A stretch of DNA of 64,000 bases from Verticillium longisporum (lineage: Eukaryota > Ascomycota > Sordariomycetes > Glomerellales > Plectosphaerellaceae). The position numbers and the translations under genes are program-made. This document shows, in pieces, positions 53,126 through 64,000 of this stretch. Under the pieces are notes generated by a model. The model ran no database searches. It was given only the letters and a program-made list of their open reading frames with translations, and had not been told where the DNA came from. The number at the start of each line of letters is the position of its first letter. Position 1 is the first letter of the stretch. The stretch lies in the NCBI GenBank assembly GCA_019188255.1, contig JAETXT010000001.1:7130001-7194000 (forward strand), written 5' to 3'.

Positions 53126-54907
53126 ATGAGCATGCCGAACAAGCGGCACCGGCCGCACGACGACCTCTATGATGCCTCCTCCCATCCCAAGCGCCAACGT
53201 ATAGCCAGCTCGCCCACCTCCCCCCGCTCTGCTCCTGATCTCCTCTCTGCCCTCTCCGACGAGGTAGCCGTCCGAATTCTCTCGTTTCTCCCCATAGCGA
53301 CCCTCCTCGACGTCGCCCTCGTCTCCCGCCACCTCTCCCGGCTTGCGTCAGACTCCCAGCTGTGGCGCGCCCTCTACTACTCGCGCTTCGTCCTCCCACG
53401 CGCCCTACGAATACCCGGCTTCCGCGATGGACCCAGGAAGAGCGCCAGCAGGCTGCACTACTCTGCGCGCCGCGCCGTCTGGGCCGACGGCGGCATCGGC
53501 AAACGCGGCGGTCTCGTAGACGTGCGCAGTACCGGCGGTTCAGGCCCAGACGTCCACGCCGACTGGAAGCGGCAGTACAAGCTGAGGCACAATTGGGCGC
53601 GCGGCAAGGCCACTGTGGAAGAGCTCGATGTCGGAGACACGAGCGTGTCGAAGGAGACCCTGGCCAAGGTCGTGGAAGGAGTTGCCATGACGGCAGATGC
53701 TGCCGCTGGGCTACGGGCTTGGGATCTCAAGACGAAGGGCCTGATTGCGCATGTGGGCCTGCTCGACGACGACGGAGGGCGTTCTGAGCCGACTTGCATG
53801 GCTATTGACGACCAGTCTCTGGATAAGAAAAATCTGGATATTTGTCTGGGGTTCGGCGATGGTAGCTTTGGCGTCTGGAGACTGGACCTTGCCGACAACA
53901 AGTTCGAGCGCCGACATAGGCATGCCAAATCCAGCAATGGCGCTCTGGTCGGATTGGCCTACCGATATCCTTTCCTGCTTACTGCCACAGACTCTGTCCT
54001 CATATCTCTCTACAACTACGAGCGGCGGCCAGCTGCAAAGTCCGACGACCCGAGGCATCGCCGTGTGCGCAAGCTCGACGTCCATTACGACTCTGATGAA
54101 GAGGACGAGGAGAAGCCAGAAGATGCGACCCTTGAAGACCAAACATCACTGCCAGCCCCGATCCTCATGACATCGCTCAAGTCACATACCTCGAGGGCAC
54201 CACTCGCACTCTCCATACGCAGCATGGCCGGGTCAGTGGTAGCCTCGATCGCATACACCTTTGCGACGCTGTCTGGGTGGTCCATCGGCGTCCAAGACCT
54301 TCACGTTCGTCACAGCCGCACAGGCGAATCCGAGGTCACATCGACGCGCCTTGCCTACACGACCCCCGTCACAACGGCATCAGGTTATGCGACGCCTCCT
54401 GTAACACCGTCTCGGACCTCGGAGAGCGCGAGGTCTTCTGGAACCCGATTTTCGTCTCCAGACATACCTGGGTTTGCCTCGCCCGGAGATGGGCCGACGT
54501 CTCTTCGCTACACACACCCCTACCTCTTGGCTACCCTGCCCGACAACACCCTGATACTTCACGTCTGCACCTCAACGGCCACATCCCTCTCTGTGTCCCC
54601 GGGCCTCCGCCTGTGGGGCCACACCTCCGGCATCAGTGACGTCGAGATCACGGCGCGCGGCAAGGCTGTCAGTGTCAGCTCCCGGGGCGAAGAGATCCGC
54701 GTCTGGGAGCTCGAGGGCCGGGCCAATGCCAAAAGTATCGAAGTCCGTTCGCAGCTGCAGCCAGCAGAGGACAGCAACGGCGGCGATGCTTCACGAGATG
54801 AGTGGGATGACCGACGCAACTGGGTTGGATTTGACGACGAAAGGGTCATCGTACTGAAGGAATCCCGCGACGGGCGGGAAAGTGTCATGGTGTACGACTT
54901 CACTTGA
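53126..54907 (+). CDS. F-box protein with WD40-like propeller
   Basis: 593 residues in one exon. An alternative start is the Met two codons on. The N-terminus carries a basic nuclear-type stretch (HPKRQRI). F-box at about 38-85 (LLSALSDEVAVRILSFLP, then VSRHLSRLASDSQLWRALYY), which binds Skp1 in SCF ubiquitin ligases. From about 110 on, irregular beta-strand repeats suggest a propeller: WDLKTKGLIAHVG, LGFGDGSFGVWRL, LRLWGHTSGISDVEI, EEIRVWELEG. An acidic insert (about 318-332) and a Ser/Thr/Pro-rich loop (about 405-440) interrupt it. By inference a substrate receptor for protein degradation. Substrate unknown. Confidence 0.85.
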   Translation: MSMPNKRHRPHDDLYDASSHPKRQRIASSPTSPRSAPDLLSALSDEVAVRILSFLPIATLLDVALVSRHLSRLASDSQLWRALYYSRFVLPRALRIPGFRDGPRKSASRLHYSARRAVWADGGIGKRGGLVDVRSTGGSGPDVHADWKRQYKLRHNWARGKATVEELDVGDTSVSKETLAKVVEGVAMTADAAAGLRAWDLKTKGLIAHVGLLDDDGGRSEPTCMAIDDQSLDKKNLDICLGFGDGSFGVWRLDLADNKFERRHRHAKSSNGALVGLAYRYPFLLTATDSVLISLYNYERRPAAKSDDPRHRRVRKLDVHYDSDEEDEEKPEDATLEDQTSLPAPILMTSLKSHTSRAPLALSIRSMAGSVVASIAYTFATLSGWSIGVQDLHVRHSRTGESEVTSTRLAYTTPVTTASGYATPPVTPSRTSESARSSGTRFSSPDIPGFASPGDGPTSLRYTHPYLLATLPDNTLILHVCTSTATSLSVSPGLRLWGHTSGISDVEITARGKAVSVSSRGEEIRVWELEGRANAKSIEVRSQLQPAEDSNGGDASRDEWDDRRNWVGFDDERVIVLKESRDGRESVMVYDFT

Positions 54908-55762
54908 GCGTCGCCTAGATCAGAGCGCCCTCTTCCACGCTGACAGGAACCTCACATTAGAGGATACATTGGGAAAAGAACAAAAAGGAGTCGCGTCGGA
55001 TTTGACGCCAATCAGCCACATCTCCATGGCAGTCCTGATCACAGGCGAACCCGATCAGGCACGAGTTCGACCGCTACTGGACTGGCCCCTGCAGGCGGTG
55101 GGTGTGCTCAAATCCGACGGAGGTTTGCCTCTTGCCTGTCAGATACTTGCCAGCGCAACGCAAAACTTTGGGCGTGTTTGTCATTGTTTCTAGCCTCTAT
55201 CGTGCCACAGCCGCCTTCGCGCGCCCTGAATCCCCACAATGGATTCCTCGACAAGGAGACAACGCAAGGGCTCGAAGAGCAAAAAAAAAATGCTTAGATC
55301 CCAGCAGGGGCAACGCGTGTCTCATATAATGAATGACGATCAGACCAGACGAAGAGCGTCGGTGTAAGTCGGGCTGGGGCTACCGTCATTGGCTCACGCA
55401 CACTGAAATTGTGGGGATACGAATGTTTTCGGGTGACAGCCGAGAAACCCGAGAATACATTGAGGCCGAGTTCTCGGGATCGCAGCCGAACCTCGCGAGT
55501 CGCCGCGATATTCGTGTCGTGTCTGATGCAGGATTGAAGAGGCTGGCGGGGCATGGGTAGCGTTGGGAAACGAGACGCGTATATGTATCGAGATGAACCG
55601 CCAGCCTTTCTGTATATTTTGTTCTCCTCTTCACAGCTTGAACACAGTAATACCACCAGAGCCTACGGCTTCAGATCATCTTCAACTTTACTTCTCCACT
55701 GCGAACGCCATTCCTCGTCCTTGCTATCGCCACAGGAATTGAGATTCTCGGAAACCGCCATC
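54908..55762. other. Intergenic region
   Basis: F-box gene 3' end and upstream region of the membrane protein gene, with an A run at about 55,281. No gene seen. Confidence 0.45.
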
Positions 55763-56460
55763 ATGGTCAACGTTGCTGCTTTCTTCGAGCCTCATCTCAA
55801 GCTCCGCCTCCATATTGCCGAAACAGTCCTAATCATCATCGCCCTCATCCTAACGGGCATCTACATCTCCATGATCTCCTTTATCACCCGCTCTGATATT
55901 ATGATCATCCCCTTCGTAAGCTTCCATCCGCCGCTCTACTGCATTGATTCAAACAACATGCTAACAAGGTCATCTCTCCTCCTCCTACAGAGCGTAAAGT
56001 CCTTGATCATCATCGGCTACCAGCTCCTCTCCCAGCACACAACCCGTTACCGCAAGTGGGAGAGCCTCAAGGCCAACATGATCCTCAACTTTATCGAGCC
56101 CGTCTTCTGGTTTGTCGTCATCATCCTCAAGGGCATGGGCATGTCGAGGTCTTGCACCGGCGGCAGCTGCGGCGTCAGCGTTGCCGTCATGCTCGTCGCC
56201 CTGGTCATCTTGTGAGTATTGCCTGCCCCAGCCCTACCGCCTGCATCCCATCCAGCCTACAGGGGGACAGTCCAGTGAACCTTTATCTAACGCTTTTCGT
56301 CATTAGTGCATTGGCCATTCTGATGGCCGGCATCTCGTACCTCGACTACAAGCATTTCAAGCGCACGGGTGTGCCAAGGGGCAGCCCCCCGGGCTTTGCC
56401 CAGGAGCAGCAGCACCAGCCGTCAGCTCACAACTACGGATACAGCCAGGGACAGAAGTAA
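55763..56460 (+). CDS. Small four-helix integral membrane protein
   Basis: Three exons: 55,763-55,915, 55,991-56,211, 56,307-56,460, for 175 residues. Intron 1 is 75 bp and free of stops, so it can be misread as coding. GTAAGC and CTACAG are canonical ends. Four hydrophobic segments: LIIIALILTGIYISMISF, SLIIIGYQLLS, FIEPVFWFVVIILKGMGM, VAVMLVALVILALAILMAGI. A short loop with CTGGSC precedes the last helix. The tail is polar and Gln/Pro/Gly-rich (DYKHFKRTG to GYSQGQK) and probably cytosolic. The layout is like MARVEL-type proteins. Function unknown. Confidence 0.78.
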
Positions 56461-59400
56461 AGGAGCGCGCATGAGGGCACTTCAGGTGTTGTTCGAACAA
56501 CAGGAAAAGACAGACAGACTTACGGCTCAGATCGCCCTCCCGCCCGACAGGCGAACGTCGCCTCCAGACAGGAACGAAGAGAAACGACCGGCACGAACTA
56601 AACTATGGGTGCTGTATCAGACATCATCCGGTAGGGCATAGAGCTCCATCCCGGGAACAGTGGTGGGTGTGTAGACTGTACACCTGGGAGCGCTCACTTG
56701 ACCCCAAAAGTCACGAAATGCCGACCGTGTCGAAACACGATGTACACGGAACGGTTCCTACGATTGGGGCGAGCGATTTTGACCATGATGCCAATGTAGA
56801 TACAGCATGATGAAAGAAAGACATTTTGATCAACAGTGCCTCGTCTGAATAGGCGTCTTCGAATGCATCTGTTCCGCCCCGTCCCCGCTGTGACGTGCCT
56901 CTTGGATGGAGCCACGAGGCGTGCTGCAGATCAGGGGCTGAGGAATTAGGTTCTGGCACCATTCTTGTTGGTCCGCGGTGGCATTGTTCTGCGCCCGATT
57001 ATACGTGGCCACTGGCAAAAACGGCTGGCTGCCAAGGTTGTCTGTTGGCTACAGGGGCGCAGGAAGCTGTCTGGCAATATCTCCTCACTCTGACGTGCAG
57101 GTCGAGGCTGCGGTCGACGGCCAAATTGGCAAATCGGAGCGGAAATCAGCCATGATCCTACGCATATTGCTACTCGTCGGTGTCCGATTGTTGACTTGAA
57201 GGTAACCAGGTATTCTACAGTCCAATCTTTGACGCACCGACAATGTCATATGACGGCCGTAGTAGAAGGCAAGCGAGTCAAAGTAGAATTACGTAGACTC
57301 TAGTGGCTTTAATTGTGCTCACGTTGCAAACCTCATAAGAACATCAATCACTTCCCGATATCCTGAATGCAGGACGCTAGGATCCGTTTCAAGTACTGAT
57401 GATCATCTTACGACTGTTTCGTTACCTCACCAATGCTTTTGAATGCTAGCATCACGCGAGTCACGGCATTGAAAGCCACCCGGCGGGTGCAATCGAAGAT
57501 CTAGGGTACTGGAGAATCATTGCAAGTACGTAGATGCCGCTGAGGCTAGAATGACCGCTATTGCGCGGCAAGATTGAGCGGAAAACAGAAGGCAATAACT
57601 TGCGGATGGAAGAGGAGCCGATGTGTGCCATTCAGGCTTTTGTTCGCAGCAGCCAGCAGCCAGCAGCCAGCAGCCGGCCAGCCACCGATCTCAGCTCGTA
57701 ATGCGGCCAAAACTCTCCCTGATCAGTTCTGTTCGTCCGAGGGAGGGCTGATCGGGTATCAATACTTGTTGAGGAGCCGGCGAGGGCCAGACGAAGGCCG
57801 GCGGGGGCCGATGGAGGGGTTGAGCATTAATCACGATAACGCAAGCGACACGAGCGATAGGAGGAGCGTCGCGGGGTAATTTCAGTGGATCAATGCGCGC
57901 GGGTCAACGTGCCCCTCCCTCGTCGCGTCGTGGTCCCCCTCAACCCCTCCTTTCCTGTCGCTGATACGCACGCAAGTGAGCACTTTCGCCGAACAGAATA
58001 GAGGCGGTCAAATGGCGATGAGGGTCCTACGATTATCTAGCTGCCTTAATTAGGCGCCCGAGGGGTGATGCGAGCGACACGGTGACGGAGGGCCAGCCGC
58101 CCTCGGCAGGAACAGATCCCAAGGGGGTTCAATGGGGTCCATCACAGGCCAGGCCAGGCCAGACCAGACTAGGGACGGAGACGGAGACGGAGGAGGGCCA
58201 AAATGTGAAATGGTATGTATGCACAGCACCTTCCACAGACGATGAAGGCGTGAAGATTGATGCGCCGGCTCTACGGACACTCTCCTCTCCCTCCCGTTTT
58301 CTCAGTTTGTCAGTGTCGGCGCAGACGATAAGTATCGGATGGCATCAACGAAGCCACCCGGTTCTTATCGGAGCACGGGACGCTGGCAATAGGTGTCTCG
58401 GATTATGGTTGTCGAGTGACTGGCCCAGCGTCGTCATGGCCGTCACGAGAGACGGCTGGCGGCGGGGCGAGGTTCGATGTGAGCAAGCCGTACTGGTCAT
58501 ACAGTACAAGTACAATAGGGCAATTGGCGGCAACTGGTCAATCGACGGAGAGTGAAAATCAAACTCAAGGCAGCACACAGGCCTGCGCGGCCTCAAACCA
58601 TGTGCAGCCTCGAATGCCTCGAAATTGGAAGCTGCAAACTGGGTGATTGACAGTGTCCAGGGCAATCGCACCAGGCAGCCAAAGGTCAACACCGACACTG
58701 CTCAAAGATCATCAGGGCGTCCAGAATAAGCAGCGCGCCCCTGCACCGAGTCTTGGTGGTTCAATGGTTCAAATGCACCTTGACGCCTTGATCGAGAAGA
58801 AAGTGCGCTTATTGCCAGGACATGCTGTCGAGGCTTGAGGCTTGAGGCTTTGATCCGGGGGCTGCAGGTGGAACCAACACTGCAGCCTGGATCTGGAGCT
58901 TGACCTGGGAGTACAGGATGACGGAGGCTCGCATTTGATCGCGATGAATTCGCGCCCCCTCGTTTCTGCCTGGACTGTGGGAGTAGCACGCGTAGGCGCT
59001 TGAGTTCGAAGCAATTGGCCTTTCGGAAGGTTCGGGATACCAAGCTTTAGGACTCGTGGGTCGGTGCACTGTATTTAGTGCTGAAAGGAGCTGTCAGCAG
59101 TTGCATTTACCTGGCACTCAGGTGTTCTCGTCTCGTTTGGTCAACTAGAGGGCCGTGGAGGTTCGTCTGTGCAGCATTTCCATATACGTACAGGTAGGTA
59201 AAGCCCGACAAGTCCGACGACTATAGTAAGAGTTGGTCCCGGCTGTTGGGGTTTGGATTTGTCAGTTTCCGAATGCTCCGACTGCGACACGGTCGGCACG
59301 CTGACGAGATCCTGGGAGTTTGGCGCGCTCTGTAGCTACCTAGCTAGGTAGGGTGAGGCAAGTCGCAGGTGGCCATGTTAGCTTGGAGGTGCAAATGGCG

Positions 59401-62400
59401 GAAATTCCATCACCAGAACGGGAACGAGAACAGGTGAATCAGGCTCCAACACGTGCGCTGGAAGGCCAAGGCAACAGCAACAGCACCCACTGGTAGGCGC
59501 GTACCGGTACATCTTGGCTAGCTAAGCTACATGGTACATCGTGACTTCTGCACCAGTGGTGACGTCTTATCGATAGAATGATGGCGATCATGCCGAGCCC
59601 GACCTAGCAAGGCGCCTGGGCGTTGTCCGATGCAAATGTGCAATGGGAAGGGCCAATCGACTTTCGAAATTCGACCTGTTCTCATGCTCGGTACTTGTGT
59701 GACTCACTCGTCGACTCATCATTATCCACCTCTGTGTGCCCTTTACCCTTTACCCTCCATTTGAACCTCCACCTGAACACTCGATAGCCCGACTGCTTGC
59801 GCCTCTCACCGCAAGACATGTTGTACGAACTGGCCTCGCCTGGCGTCTCCGTTCATGGCACCAGCCCAAGAGTCATGCCGTCACCGAAAACCCGCACTCC
59901 GTGACGACGAGGTTCTCCTCTACGCCGTCAGGCAGGTACTTGACTTGAACATCCACAGGCAGCGACATCAGCTTTTGACAGCGAACACCTCAAGCGGTCA
60001 GACTAATTCACCACCCCTTCCGCCACACCCAATTGCACCCCCTCCCTTATTCAATTGGGGCTGATAAGCATCCTGTTGGACGGCCAGAGCCATTGGTCAA
60101 TTCATCACGTTCTGTCCCCTTCTGTTGTCGCATGCGCGTGCCTGGATCTGGCCACTGCGCATGGCTCAGGTCTGGCGAACCTCCACCAAAGCAAGGCTCA
60201 ATGGGCCGTCAATGGCCACGCTGTGTCTTTCACCACCCTGATACCTCATTGGGTATATTCCTGTTGTCGACGAAGAGGGCTCCCTCCCTTTGGGTTTGGG
60301 ACAAGAAACCGGCTTTCTGCCGTTTCACAATGGCCCACAGCCCTGCTCGAGGCTGGAGCGACCGCTGTGGTTGATGTCGCTCTCTTTCTTTCGCAAACTG
60401 CCTCCCATGCTCCAGCAGGCGAGACGCGGAGGCTGTCTTACTAGCTGACGTCTGTAGGAATACAACATCCGCAGACACGAGGCAACAGAGCACACCGAGC
60501 GCAACCATTCCCATCCTTCCACTCCATTCGCTCGGAGCCTGCTCCTAACAGTGCGAGCTCACCTCACACCAGATGACCAGATGACGAGCCCCTTCAAGCT
60601 CAGTGCGAGCAGACTTGCACGCCAATAACACTGGGTCGCCACCTCGCCTGCCATCCATATCGTCCCGTTCACCAATCTACCGGAGGCTGCCTCTTGAGTT
60701 GTTTCCAACTCTTGTTGACCGCCTTACCTAAGGTATGTGGGGCGAGCCTGCGATATACCGTATTCTTCAGAAGGCGCATGCCGTGCTCACAAGAATCGCT
60801 CGCGTCGTCCTTAAAGTAGCTCCATGGATGACTAGCATTTACACATGTCGATCTAGCCAGACCGCCTCGTTCTCCACAACTCGCGTCATTTTGAACCCCA
60901 ACTTCCAAAGGCGCGCTCCGAGGAGTTCCTTTGCGTTTCAACGCAAGAGGCTGCTTGACAAGACGAACGACAGGTAAAGTACCGCAGGTAATGTATGAAT
61001 GCCCAAAACAACCTCTCACAAGCACCAGTCAAGGGCAGACGTGCAGACTCACCAAGTGGTCCCAATCCCCCCTCAGACAGCACACGCAACATGACAAGAG
61101 TCGAAGTGGAATCAGCCCCCATCTGACATTTGCTAACCATGCCATCAGCAACATCCAACTTTAGAGACAGCATGTCACTTGCCCGTGGCGAGTTGACACC
61201 CCTCCGCCTGATTGCACATCCTCACCCCCTCTCCCCCGCTCTCGGATGGGACACGCCTCCATCGGCCTACTTCTTCACCACTTTGCGAAAGGTGGTCAAT
61301 ATCGTTCGTTCGTTCGGGCGCCAACATGCCTGTTTACCCATTGGGTGTTTCTGACAACTCTGCCAACGTTGCCAACTGCTTCAGAGTGATGGCTTGCCGC
61401 ATTGACCCCTTACATTCATACAGTATGCCATTGCAACTTCGCCAACCGGCAACGTCCTCGAGCGTTGGCAGCACGCGCACGCTTAACTACAGTACCTTAA
61501 AAAGGTAGGGTGGAATTGAGGTGAGGACAAATGCTTGCCCCCATGCGAAAGAGGGTGGCCACCTGGGCGTGGGTCCAGGCACCTGGGGTACTTCTTGCGC
61601 CAGGGTACATGGGGTACATCAGGCCCCAACGACTTGGCACCGATGGCCCCAGGATAGGGCACAGGCGGCGGCGGCAGCAGCAGGAACCACCCACCTCCCC
61701 GGCCTCTCCTTCCACCGCAGCCTGCCCGCCTGGGGGATGGGAATGCTCCTCTCGCTGCCTGCCTGATCGAGGTGTGCAGAGCGCCTCCGTCAACCGAGCA
61801 AAACAGGCAATACCTCACGACCAAGCATACAACGACACTAAGCGTATTGTTGCGACTGCGTACTTTGCAACAGTGTTCTGGCGTGCAAACCCTCCGTCTG
61901 GCTCACACTCCACGTCTCCCTCCTCTTTTCGCCCCTCCATCAGAAGACGGGTGTCAGAGAGCACACCGGATCATCTGGTGTGGCTAGGTCTCACTGGCTG
62001 AACGAGAATGTCCGTGGGGGTGGCCCTAAAACCCTTGCCGAAACGGGCGTCCTGGAGAGGGGCAGGAGGGGGTTCAAGGAGGGGGCGTGCGGCTTCTGGA
62101 AGCAAGGGGTGGGGCGTGAAAAGAGGAGGTTCGAAGGGGTGGGAGGATTGGGGGCGTGACTCCGCCTCCCACGAAGCTGTCAAGTTAACCATGCCCACGA
62201 CATTGGGCCACCTTGACCGCGTCCCTTTGCCGCCGTTTGCCTGTGCCTCTCCTGCTGTCACTCTTTTGGCCTCTGCGGGAGGGGGTCCTCAGTGTCTGTC
62301 CAGGCTGGCATTGGGGAGCCTTCTGCGGTGGTCCCAGCCCAGTCATCACAAACATCCAGGCGCCTCACCAGTACTTCCTTCGTACACTTCCTTCTCCTTT

Positions 62401-63403
62401 CTTCTCATGCTTTCTTCCTCTCCTCTTCCTCTGTTCCACCTCTTCCGTCCACCCTCTTGACCTGTTGCTCATCACGTCTTACCGTTTCACACCAGCACCA
62501 ACGCTGCAACAGAGGCACGCTACAAGACCACAAGACAACCGGAACATTACGCTCGGGTTTCGTCATAAGTTGCCCTTCTTCCTGATACATTGCATCGAAA
62601 CGCTCCATTGTTCTGTTCAGTGAAAGAACGCATTGGCCCCGCCTTATATCGCTAATCCGCCCTGTTTGTCCTTTCATCAAGAAGATCAGAGAGCATTGAG
62701 AGAGTCTCAAGGCGGTGCCTAGAATCCTACTACTCTCTTCTCCCACTCAACTTGACCATCTATCCCAACGCCTGCTGTTCTCTTTGACGATTCCATTCCG
62801 TTAATGGTGCCGGCAATCAATTGCACACACCAGTACTTCTTTCACCCAATTGGTCTCTCATCGAAAACCCGACCTTGCGTGCAGGGGATCATAGGCCGCC
62901 ACGACGCTTTCCCACCTTCATCGCGACTTGGGCTCTCGCCCGACCGCCGCCGCTCATCGATCCATCCATCCATCAATTGAACGCAGGGAAACGGATTTCC
63001 TCAATCGGACTTCTCTCATCTGACTTGGTGTCAGCTTCGCCTGGGCATTTCATCCATTCTTCTCGCTTACGCCGGCTACGTATTTCTGGTTCGGTCGCTG
63101 ACCCTCCCATCTCCGATATCTCCATCGTTGTCGGTCGGCTTCTGTCGCCCAACTCCGCCCCACTGCATCTCGCCACCCATCACTTGCGACCAATACAAAC
63201 AGTCATCAACAACCCCCCGACAGCTGACAAACACTCATCCAGACCTCTACAACTCATCACGCACCTTCTTTGCCTTTCAGAGCTTGTTTTTCACACAGCG
63301 ATATCTTTCGCTGGATTCCTTCCCCTTTCCAATTCATTTTCCCCCATTTCACAATTCCTCCATTTACACTCCTCGCTCTCAAGATCGTCTCCCCATCGTC
63401 ACC
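56461..63403. other. 6.9-kb region without convincing genes
   Basis: GC-balanced, not RIP-mutated DNA with only short random open frames on both strands. Contains a CAGC-type microsatellite (57,647-57,685), a GGCCA/GACCA repeat near 58,148 and palindromic CTAGCTAGG clusters near 59,335. The last about 650 bp (62,740-63,400) are pyrimidine-rich and probably form a long leader for the gene at 63,404. Candidate content: extended promoter, non-coding RNA, or decayed genes. Nothing can be assigned. Confidence 0.5.
57647..57685. repeat. CAGCCAG-type microsatellite
   Basis: CAGC/CAG units in tandem (CAGCAGCCAGCAGCCAGC and so on), ending in CCGGCCAGCC. Non-coding. Confidence 0.8.
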
Positions 63404-64000
63404 ATGAGCAGCGCGTACCAACACGCTTCCGCGGCATTGACCGCCGATGCCCCTAAGAAGGTCTTCGATTTCACCAGTCTCATGTCACCACCCGATCCGA
63501 CTCCTCTCGACAGTTTCAACCACTCTGCGCAGGTCAGCCCAATGGCTACGCCTGCGCAGGCAGCCACCGAGGATGCACTCAGGATGCCCATGTCGCCCCC
63601 AGTCTCGCCGCTCACGAAAGCCGCAAACAACAATACTGCCGCAGCTGCCGCAAGCCACAGCGAAAAGGATCCCATTCTTTACCCTCGCGACGACCTATCT
63701 TTGAGCCCACCTCAGCAGCCTCTCTTCCCTGCACATGAGACTGCCTCTCACCGGCGCCTCGTCGATGAGCACATCGCTTCCAGAGATACGACCACTTTCC
63801 GCCGTTCTCCACCGCCCAGACGTGAGGAATACGAATTGGTTCTGCAGTTCAGATCGAAGGTCATCGAGATGTACAGCAAGGACCCCCAAGGTTGGCTGAA
63901 GAGGGAGAAGAAACAGTTGGTGCTCGACAGGAAAACAAGCCAGAACAGGGCAGACAAACGATACATTGCTCTAGCTCCGGCCAAGTCAACCAAGTTGTCC
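63404..64000 (+). CDS. Unrecognised protein, 5' part (continues beyond window)
   Basis: Open for 199 codons from an ATG in good context (CACCATGAG) to the window end, so the 3' end is missing. The first about 140 residues are disordered: Ser/Pro/Ala-rich, with MSPPVSP and a short poly-Ala (NNNTAAAAA). Then comes a compact charged segment (about 145-190: RREEYELVLQFRSKVIEMYS, then DPQGWLKREKKQLVLDR) that looks like a conserved helical domain, followed by basic ALAPAKSTK. I do not know the family. The long upstream region and disordered, Ser/Pro-rich N-terminus are typical of fungal regulatory proteins, which is only a hint. Confidence 0.75.
   Translation, partial: MSSAYQHASAALTADAPKKVFDFTSLMSPPDPTPLDSFNHSAQVSPMATPAQAATEDALRMPMSPPVSPLTKAANNNTAAAAASHSEKDPILYPRDDLSLSPPQQPLFPAHETASHRRLVDEHIASRDTTTFRRSPPPRREEYELVLQFRSKVIEMYSKDPQGWLKREKKQLVLDRKTSQNRADKRYIALAPAKSTKLS

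Noticed and set aside
49191..56460. Secondary-metabolite cluster around the Zn2Cys6 gene
   Set aside because: No synthase, oxidase or transporter genes are next to it; the neighbours are ordinary cellular genes.
60669..61025. 118-residue minus-strand frame
   Set aside because: No recognisable family, no splice context, isolated in a gene-free stretch.
62821..63456. 211-residue open frame before the last gene
   Set aside because: Pyrimidine-rich, His/Ser/Pro-rich composition, overlaps the start of the supported frame at 63,404; better seen as leader.
1..64000. CRISPR arrays, bacterial operons, ribosome binding sites
   Set aside because: The window is eukaryotic; no array of regular repeats and spacers was seen.

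Overview
The window looks like a chromosome segment of a filamentous ascomycete (Pezizomycotina, probably a Sordariomycete). The basis is short GT..AG introns of about 50-170 bp with CTAAC/CTGAC-type branch sites, fungal gene families (ERG6, SKI2, DID2, MZM1, a Zn2Cys6 regulator with a fungal-specific domain), and repeat DNA with the C-to-T signature of repeat-induced point mutation (RIP). I do not assign a genus.

Layout: about 1-29,335 is a repeat compartment and 29,336-64,000 is ordinary GC-rich gene space. The compartment is layered. The oldest layer is RIP-destroyed DNA in which CpA/TpG is almost absent: a Ty3/gypsy chromovirus 'A' (1-787 and 8,111-8,824) split by an antisense chromovirus 'B' (788-8,110, with a 5-bp target duplication), and two antisense Ty1/copia relics (about 8,825-14,407, and about 21,252-27,660 with interruptions). 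Younger, un-mutated insertions sit on top: a solo LTR (4,409-4,861, TSD ATAAT), a nearly complete chromovirus 'C' (14,408-21,251), and two related pogo/Fot1-like DNA transposons (22,936-24,795 and 24,821-26,681).

Chromovirus C is the most interesting object. It has gag with a CCHC knuckle, a textbook -1 frameshift signal (slippery GGGAAAA plus a perfect 9-bp hairpin) leading into PR-RT-RNaseH, an integrase with a chromodomain, a possible self-priming site, and on the opposite strand near the 3' LTR an accessory gene for a Gal4-spacing zinc cluster followed by a coiled coil. B carries a clearly diverged version of the same antisense gene. C's two LTRs are of different types and it has no target duplication, so it looks recombinant.

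Gene space, in order: DID2/CHMP1 (+), SKI2 (-), PDB1 (-), ERG6 (-), SLT11/ECM2 (+), MZM1 (-), tRNA-Ile(AAU), ZUO1 (+), a single-pass membrane protein (+), MCP1-like DUF1691 protein (-), a Zn2Cys6 transcription factor (+), a C2H2 protein (-), an F-box/propeller protein (+), a four-helix membrane protein (+), a 6.9-kb stretch without convincing genes, and the 5' part of an unrecognised gene running off the end. The genes are housekeeping and do not form a pathway cluster.

A technical warning: seven reading frames, including essential PDB1 and ZUO1, break inside C/G homopolymers. Inside chromovirus C, RIP-mutated sister copies in this same window keep the extra base. Base undercalling in the assembly explains this pattern better than seven independent mutations.
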